From Clostridia bacterium (GTDB lineage Bacteria; Bacillota; Clostridia; CAKSNL01; HGM11501): a stretch of DNA of 64,000 nt. The notes beneath the pieces were generated by a model, which saw only the letters and a program-made list of their open reading frames with translations, ran no database searches and was not told the DNA's origin. Both the position numbers and the translations under genes were made by a program. Positions 59,773 through 64,000 of this stretch are shown in pieces (the stretch's first letter is position 1; each line of letters opens with the position of its first letter). Location: the NCBI GenBank assembly GCA_017411325.1, contig JAFQQJ010000011.1, positions 78,177 through 142,176 on the forward strand, written 5' to 3'.

Positions 59773-60330
59773 ATGTTGAAACCTCATTCTTTGTGGAATT
59801 TGTTTTCCACCTTTTTCCGGATTGGTGCCTTTACCTTTGGAGGCGGCTATGCCATGATTCCCCTGATTCAAAAGGAAATGGTCGAAGAAAACGGATGGAT
59901 TTCGGATGATGATATTTTAGAGATTGTCGCCATTGCCGAATCCACCCCTGGTCCCATTGCCATCAACGCCGCAACCTTTATCGGCTATCGGCTGAATCGG
60001 TTTTGGGGATCGTTTTTCTCTACCTTGGGCGTGGTATTGCCATCCTTTATCGTCATTCTTTTGATATCTTATCTGTTGCGTGGATTTGCGGATATTCCTG
60101 TGGTGCAAAACGCCTTTTTCGGTATTCGCGCAGGGGTGCTTGCCCTGATTTTTAAGGCGTTTTTCACTATGCTGAAAAAATGCCCCAAAAACCTGCTCTC
60201 CTACTTGATTGTAGCAGGTGCGTTTATCGCAACGGTGGTCTTTGACTTCCATATCCTTTTGATTATTATTTCCTGCGGCATCGTAGGATTGATTGCCTCT
60301 TTGGGGGCGGCAAGGAGGGAAAAGCAATGA
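59773..60330 (+). CDS. chromate transporter, half-size subunit 1
   Basis: This 185-residue protein is a single CHR domain with about five spans and the signature FRIGAFTFGGGYAMIPLIQ plus ESTPGPIAINAATFIGY. Two such short proteins act as a pair in Firmicutes. Native function may be sulfate/chromate transport; substrate is not shown by sequence. ATG at 59773 has AAAGGA upstream. It overlaps the second subunit by 4 bp (ATGA). Confidence 0.93.
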   Translation: MLKPHSLWNLFSTFFRIGAFTFGGGYAMIPLIQKEMVEENGWISDDDILEIVAIAESTPGPIAINAATFIGYRLNRFWGSFFSTLGVVLPSFIVILLISYLLRGFADIPVVQNAFFGIRAGVLALIFKAFFTMLKKCPKNLLSYLIVAGAFIATVVFDFHILLIIISCGIVGLIASLGAARREKQ

Positions 60331-60887
60331 TTCTACTCTCCTTATTTCTAACCTTTTTCCAGATTGGCGCATTCACCTTTGGGGGTGGCTATGCCATGAT
60401 TCCCCTGATTCAAAGCGAGGTGCTTGCACGGAACTGGCTGACCGAAGAAACACTGATTAACTTTATTGCGGTCAGTGAGAGCACCCCCGGCCCCTTCGCC
60501 ATCAACATTGCCACCTATATCGGCAGCGAGCTTGGGGGTGTTTTAGGTTCAGCTTGTGCTACCTTGGGCGTGGTTCTGCCGTCCTTCCTGATTATTCTTC
60601 TGGTTGCCAGATTTTTTGAAAAATTCAAAGAAAACCCCATTGTTTCCGGCTGTATGTCAGGACTCAAACCCGCCGTCATCGGTTTGATTGGTTCGGCAGT
60701 CCTGTCCATTGGTCAGACGGTATTCTTTCCCACAGGAGTTGCCCTTTCGGTTCTTTATGAACTAAGAACCTATGTTTCCCTCGGCATTGCGATTTTGATG
60801 ACCGTCCTTGCCTTTCGCAAAGTACATCCCATTGCCATCATTTTGATTTCTGCCCTTTTGGGCATCCTTGCCGGTATCTGGGTATAA
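60327..60887 (+). CDS. chromate transporter, half-size subunit 2
   Basis: This 186-residue CHR-domain protein is homologous to subunit 1: FQIGAFTFGGGYAMIPLIQ and ESTPGPFAINIATYIG are nearly the same. It begins inside the last codons of subunit 1 (ATGA overlap), so the two are translationally coupled and probably form an antiparallel heterodimer. It ends just before a strong terminator. Confidence 0.93.
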   Translation: MILLSLFLTFFQIGAFTFGGGYAMIPLIQSEVLARNWLTEETLINFIAVSESTPGPFAINIATYIGSELGGVLGSACATLGVVLPSFLIILLVARFFEKFKENPIVSGCMSGLKPAVIGLIGSAVLSIGQTVFFPTGVALSVLYELRTYVSLGIAILMTVLAFRKVHPIAIILISALLGILAGIWV

Positions 60888-60891
60888 GCAC

Positions 60892-60927
60892 AAAAATCCC
60901 GCAATCGAAAGATTGCGGGATTTTTTT
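60892..60927. terminator. bidirectional terminator between chromate transporter and trehalase-like genes
   Basis: The perfect 15-bp stem AAAAATCCCGCAATC / GATTGCGGGATTTTT has a GAAA tetraloop and T-runs both ways. Its end touches the stop codon of the convergent trehalase-like gene. Confidence 0.92.
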
Positions 60928-62134
60928 ATTGCTCCAGATAGTGTTTAGCAAAGAGATAAACCCCTGCCGCCCAGCCAATCATCCGATGGGCTTCATAGTC
61001 TTTTTCGGTGTTCTGGTCACCCTTTTCCACATGGAATTTTTCCCACAGGTCTCCGGTTTCCTGATAGATTTTTTCACACACCGTCACATATTTTTCTGCG
61101 ATTCTGCGGGCATCCTCCTTATAACCATAGCGTTCAAGCGCCTGAATCATCAAATACTGATGGGGCGGCCACCCGGTAGGATAGTCCCATTGATACTGCC
61201 CCGGAACCTCGTTCTTCTCACAGGCTGCAATGCCATAGGGGTATTCCAGCTTAGAAAGCTTGGCAACCGTTTTTGCCGCCTGCTCCTCATTGGCAACCCC
61301 CGCCCACAGGGCATAGAAGGATGCTACCGAAAAGACCGGGCAGGTCTTTTCTTGTTTCATATTATAGTCCATAAACGCCTCGCCATCCCAAAGATAGCGA
61401 TTCATCAACGCCTTGCGTTGTTCCGCTTTTTCCTCCCAGATTTTGGATTCCCCATTTTCAAGAATCTGTGCATATTCTGCAAAGTTTTTCTCATAGAGAT
61501 AAAGGTTGCAGTTCAGGTCCACATACACGCAATCAGACTGGCTGAGCTCGGTTCTGGGGTTGAAGTCCCATCCGCTTTCGCAGTCAGTCAGGAAGTTGCG
61601 TGCCACCTGAAAATGGTCCTCAGAAGGAATGGTATACCCAATGCGCTCGCAACAGCCATAATAATGCATATCCGCCTCTTCCTGAGACATATCCTTGACC
61701 CTTGCATCGAACTTGTTGAGTCCCAGCGGGGTGATTCTTTGGGTCATCCAGAACTGATATTCTTTTTTCAGGGTTTCATAGGCGTTTTTCAACCATTCTT
61801 TGTCCTGATAAGTCCGATAGACATCCATCACCATCATGGAGAGAAAGGGCGGCTGGGACTGGCGCAGGTAGTAGGTGCGATTGCCGTTTGGCATAAAACC
61901 ATACTTGTTCACCAAATAGAGCATATCGTCGGTACAGTTTTTCACCAGTTCCTCTTTTCCGCTCAAAAGCAGTCCCTGACAGGTAAAAAAGGTGTCCCAA
62001 TAATACATCTCCTGAAACCCGACTCTTTTGTTGGGCACAATATAGGGATAAGGAAGTCCAATCAAGGTATCCTCATCTTCAGGCTGATACCGGACGCATT
62101 CGTCCCAACTCTTTTTGATGTAATCGGTAAGCAT
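60926..62134 (-). CDS. GH37 trehalase-like glycoside hydrolase
   Basis: This 402-residue cytoplasmic protein has both trehalase signatures in modified form: NKRVGFQEMYYWDTFF (compare PGGRFxExYxWD) and QWDYPTGWPPHQ (compare QWDxPxGWAP). WEKFHVEKGD near the C-terminus fits the segment with the catalytic base Glu. The glycine-rich GGGGEY loop of classical trehalases is replaced by GDQNTEKDYEAHRMIGWAAG, so the active-site lid differs. It probably hydrolyses trehalose or a related glucoside. ATG at 62134 has AAAGGAGAG upstream. It stands alone between two terminators. Confidence 0.82.
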   Translation of the reverse strand: MLTDYIKKSWDECVRYQPEDEDTLIGLPYPYIVPNKRVGFQEMYYWDTFFTCQGLLLSGKEELVKNCTDDMLYLVNKYGFMPNGNRTYYLRQSQPPFLSMMVMDVYRTYQDKEWLKNAYETLKKEYQFWMTQRITPLGLNKFDARVKDMSQEEADMHYYGCCERIGYTIPSEDHFQVARNFLTDCESGWDFNPRTELSQSDCVYVDLNCNLYLYEKNFAEYAQILENGESKIWEEKAEQRKALMNRYLWDGEAFMDYNMKQEKTCPVFSVASFYALWAGVANEEQAAKTVAKLSKLEYPYGIAACEKNEVPGQYQWDYPTGWPPHQYLMIQALERYGYKEDARRIAEKYVTVCEKIYQETGDLWEKFHVEKGDQNTEKDYEAHRMIGWAAGVYLFAKHYLEQ

Positions 62135-62227
62135 ACGCACTCTCTCCTTTATTTGAACCTTTTCAGTCATGATATCAAAGGCTTATTGCATTTATTATAC
62201 CATAAATTTCAAATCTTTCAATAAGTA

Positions 62228-62257
62228 AAAATCCGCACACACTCGTGTGCGGATTTA
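62228..62257 (-). terminator. hairpin between trehalase-like and recombinase genes
   Basis: The perfect 12-bp stem AAATCCGCACAC / GTGTGCGGATTT with an ACTC loop is followed on the minus strand by a T-rich tract. It fits a terminator for the recombinase gene and probably lies at the border of the mobile element. Confidence 0.65.
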
Positions 62258-62424
62258 TGTACGAGCGTGACGGTTTTACTGTCACCGCTATTTTTACCAG
62301 TATTTATGCGGTTTTGAAAGGTTTTACCCTTATCAGTACCAAAGCATAATTTATGTCTTTTTGTTTGTTTTATTGTATCATATTTTTAATTTTTTTACAA
62401 GTCTTTTTATATAATTTTATTGTT
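62258..62424. other. gap beside the serine recombinase; probable element end
   Basis: There are 167 bp without a gene between the hairpin and the recombinase stop. Composition shifts to AT-rich as in the recombinase gene. Large serine integrases usually lie next to their att site, so the att core is expected here, but it cannot be recognised without the unoccupied site. Confidence 0.35.
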
Positions 62425-63987
62425 TTACATATTGACGGTATAGACATAATCTCCCGAGCAAATTCGCATTTCATTTTTGGATACGATTTCGATTCTATCG
62501 AACAGCATTCTGATAGAGTCATCTTCGAGTCTGTCAATTTCTTCAGGCATCTCATCAATTGTTTTGAAGATTGTTTTCAGCTTTTCGTGGTCAGCAGATT
62601 CTATCTGTCTCCGTCTTTCGTATGCATCATTTTCTTGGCGGAGTCTTAACTGCTCATCACGAATTTCTGAGAAGATTTTGTCCATTTCCTCGATACTGAT
62701 TTCGCCGTCTAAGTTTTTGGTGAGAGTTTGACTCAATCTTTCGTTAAGCTCATTCATCCTTGCAGTATTTTCATTCATCTTATTTTGCATATTGTCACCC
62801 ATGACCTCTGCGATAGCGCCTTTTAATATTTCCTTTGCATATACCATATCCGTTATCATAGAGTTTGCAGCTTCGGTTACTGCGGAGATTAGGAATTCTT
62901 CTTTTATGCTCGGCGAGTGTTTACATTTTTTAGTGCCGTGTTCGAGCCTGCTCATACATCTCCAGACATATTCCTTTTGCTTATCTCTTGTTACCCACAT
63001 TGTTCGGCGGTATTTGGTTCCGCATTCTCCGCAGACTATCATATTGTTGAAGGGATACTTGCCGCTATATTTACCGTAGTCATTTTTATTCTCATTCTTT
63101 TTTATGCAACTTCTTCGGCTAAGTTCAATCTGTACGGCATCGAACACTTCACGGTCTATGATTGCGATATGATGATCTTTTATATAGAATTTTGGCAGTT
63201 CGCCTGTATTTTTCCTTGTCTTTTTGCTGATGGGATCGACTACATATGTTTTTTGTGTCAGTACATCTCCAGCATATTTTTCGTTTACAAGAATTCTTTT
63301 CACGGCTTCTGTTTTCCATACAGGTTTGCCTGATGGAGAGGGTATTTTTTCTTCTATAAGGGAGTCGGCAATTTCTCTCATACTGAGTCCTCTCTGGAAT
63401 CTTGCAAATATGACTTTTACCGCAGCTGCCTGTTCGGGGACTATGTATATGTTTTTTTCACCGTCCTGTCCGTATCCATATACTCGGTTGAAGTTAAAGC
63501 AAGCTTGTCCCTGACTGTATCTGGCGCGTTTTCCCATTTTTACATTCAGGCTTTGGCTTTCGCTTTCCTGCTGTGCAAAGGTACTGTACATTGACAACAG
63601 AAATTCGCTTGACACTTCAAGGGTGTTGAGGTTTTCTTTTTCAAATATTATGCCAATGCCCATGAGTTTTAGCTTTCTTGCATATTCCAAGGTTACCGCT
63701 GTATTTCTTGAGAATCGGGATATTGATTTTGTGATTATTAAATCAATTTTGCCTTGTTCGCACATTTTCATCATCCTGCGGAACGCCGGTCTTTTTTCAG
63801 CAGAGGTTCCTGTAATACCATCGTCACCGAATATCTCTACTAAATCCCATTCATCCTTAGCTTCAATCATTGATGTGTAATGCTCAACCTGATTTTCGAA
63901 GCTATCATGCTGTTCTTCTTCAGCGGTACTAACTCGGCAATATGCTCCAACATTCAATTTCTTTCTTCCCATTTTTGGTTCATACAT
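62425..63987 (-). CDS. large serine recombinase (TndX/site-specific integrase type)
   Basis: This protein of at least 520 residues has an N-terminal resolvase domain with the catalytic serine in AYCRVSTAEEEQHDS (residues about 15-29), DDGITGTSAEKRPAF and ITKSISRFSRN. A recombinase domain (NEKYAGDVLTQKTYVVD), a zinc-ribbon (CGECGTKYRR...CMSRLEHGTKKCKH) and a C-terminal coiled coil (residues about 400-480, MNELNERLSQTLTKN) follow. Such enzymes integrate and excise ICEs and phages. The frame stays open past the ATG to the window edge, so the start may lie outside. The AT-rich codons differ from the core genes to the left. Confidence 0.92.
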   Translation of the reverse strand: MYEPKMGRKKLNVGAYCRVSTAEEEQHDSFENQVEHYTSMIEAKDEWDLVEIFGDDGITGTSAEKRPAFRRMMKMCEQGKIDLIITKSISRFSRNTAVTLEYARKLKLMGIGIIFEKENLNTLEVSSEFLLSMYSTFAQQESESQSLNVKMGKRARYSQGQACFNFNRVYGYGQDGEKNIYIVPEQAAAVKVIFARFQRGLSMREIADSLIEEKIPSPSGKPVWKTEAVKRILVNEKYAGDVLTQKTYVVDPISKKTRKNTGELPKFYIKDHHIAIIDREVFDAVQIELSRRSCIKKNENKNDYGKYSGKYPFNNMIVCGECGTKYRRTMWVTRDKQKEYVWRCMSRLEHGTKKCKHSPSIKEEFLISAVTEAANSMITDMVYAKEILKGAIAEVMGDNMQNKMNENTARMNELNERLSQTLTKNLDGEISIEEMDKIFSEIRDEQLRLRQENDAYERRRQIESADHEKLKTIFKTIDEMPEEIDRLEDDSIRMLFDRIEIVSKNEMRICSGDYVYTVNM

Positions 63988-64000
63988 TTTTTTAGTTGCC

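Overview
The window looks like a chromosomal segment of a fermentative, anaerobic member of the Clostridia, probably an uncultured gut lineage related to Oscillospirales. Supporting signs are the Firmicutes-type GalT, RecD2, pyruvate formate-lyase with its activase, formate-tetrahydrofolate ligase, AsnA, an ECF transporter energy module, a CvpA/DUF5711 neighbourhood, strong AGGAGG-type ribosome sites, frequent TTG/GTG starts and a TndX-like large serine recombinase. The species cannot be fixed from the sequence alone.

Region 1 (1-16.5 kb) is visibly AT-richer than what follows and behaves like an accessory block. It holds a same-strand run of hydrolases and sugar enzymes (PHP and EEP phosphoesterases, NodB deacetylase, ribokinase, metallophosphoesterase, SLH protein), a TetR/small membrane protein pair, and a GpsA-like dehydrogenase plus FAD oxidoreductase divergent from a DeoR regulator, with a striking 10-bp-phased operator between them. 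It continues with a nucleoside hydrolase, a repeat-rich gap with a broken gene, and a GH28-like beta-helix enzyme with a xylose-isomerase-like TIM barrel divergent from an AraC regulator. The block ends at tRNA-Asn, whose 3' end is duplicated 231 bp away, as expected at an integration hotspot.

Region 2 (16.7-31.4 kb) is core-like: pflA/pflB, an acyltransferase, an HI0933-type flavoprotein, galK-galT, and a tight operon recD2-recR-(GH26-like/stalk protein)-rlmD. Region 3 (31.4-36.9 kb) is again AT-rich and accessory: an orphan membrane protein, a TPR membrane protein, a glycerophosphodiester phosphodiesterase, a lipoteichoic-acid-synthase-like sulfatase-fold protein and a GNAT acetyltransferase, with imperfect repeats at the cassette borders.

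Region 4 (37.0-40.6 kb) is the translation/transcription cluster rpmG-secE-nusG-rplK-rplA-rplJ-rplL with an L10 leader. It is not followed by rpoBC. Region 5 (40.9-62.1 kb) holds a YkvI-type membrane protein, the GGGtGRT/Fe-S-scaffold-like pair, rpiB, a phospho-sugar mutase, and then an eleven-gene codirectional run (ecfA1-ecfA2-ecfT-truA-DUF5711-cvpA-deacetylase-asnA-fhs-mnmG-lipoprotein). A methyltransferase, a GH3 lipoprotein, two half-size chromate transporters and a GH37-like trehalase follow. Region 6 (62.2-64 kb) is the edge of a mobile element carrying a large serine recombinase.

The best candidates for undescribed biology are non-coding. One is a roughly 24-bp motif found six times, always in the same orientation and only in the AT-rich accessory DNA. 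Another is a composite repeat present twice, in which conserved flanks enclose a hairpin of different sequence but the same architecture. The other main candidates are the tRNA-Asn 3'-end duplication, the phased TGAAA operator, and the conserved but poorly understood GGGtGRT pair. Base-composition statements are by eye.
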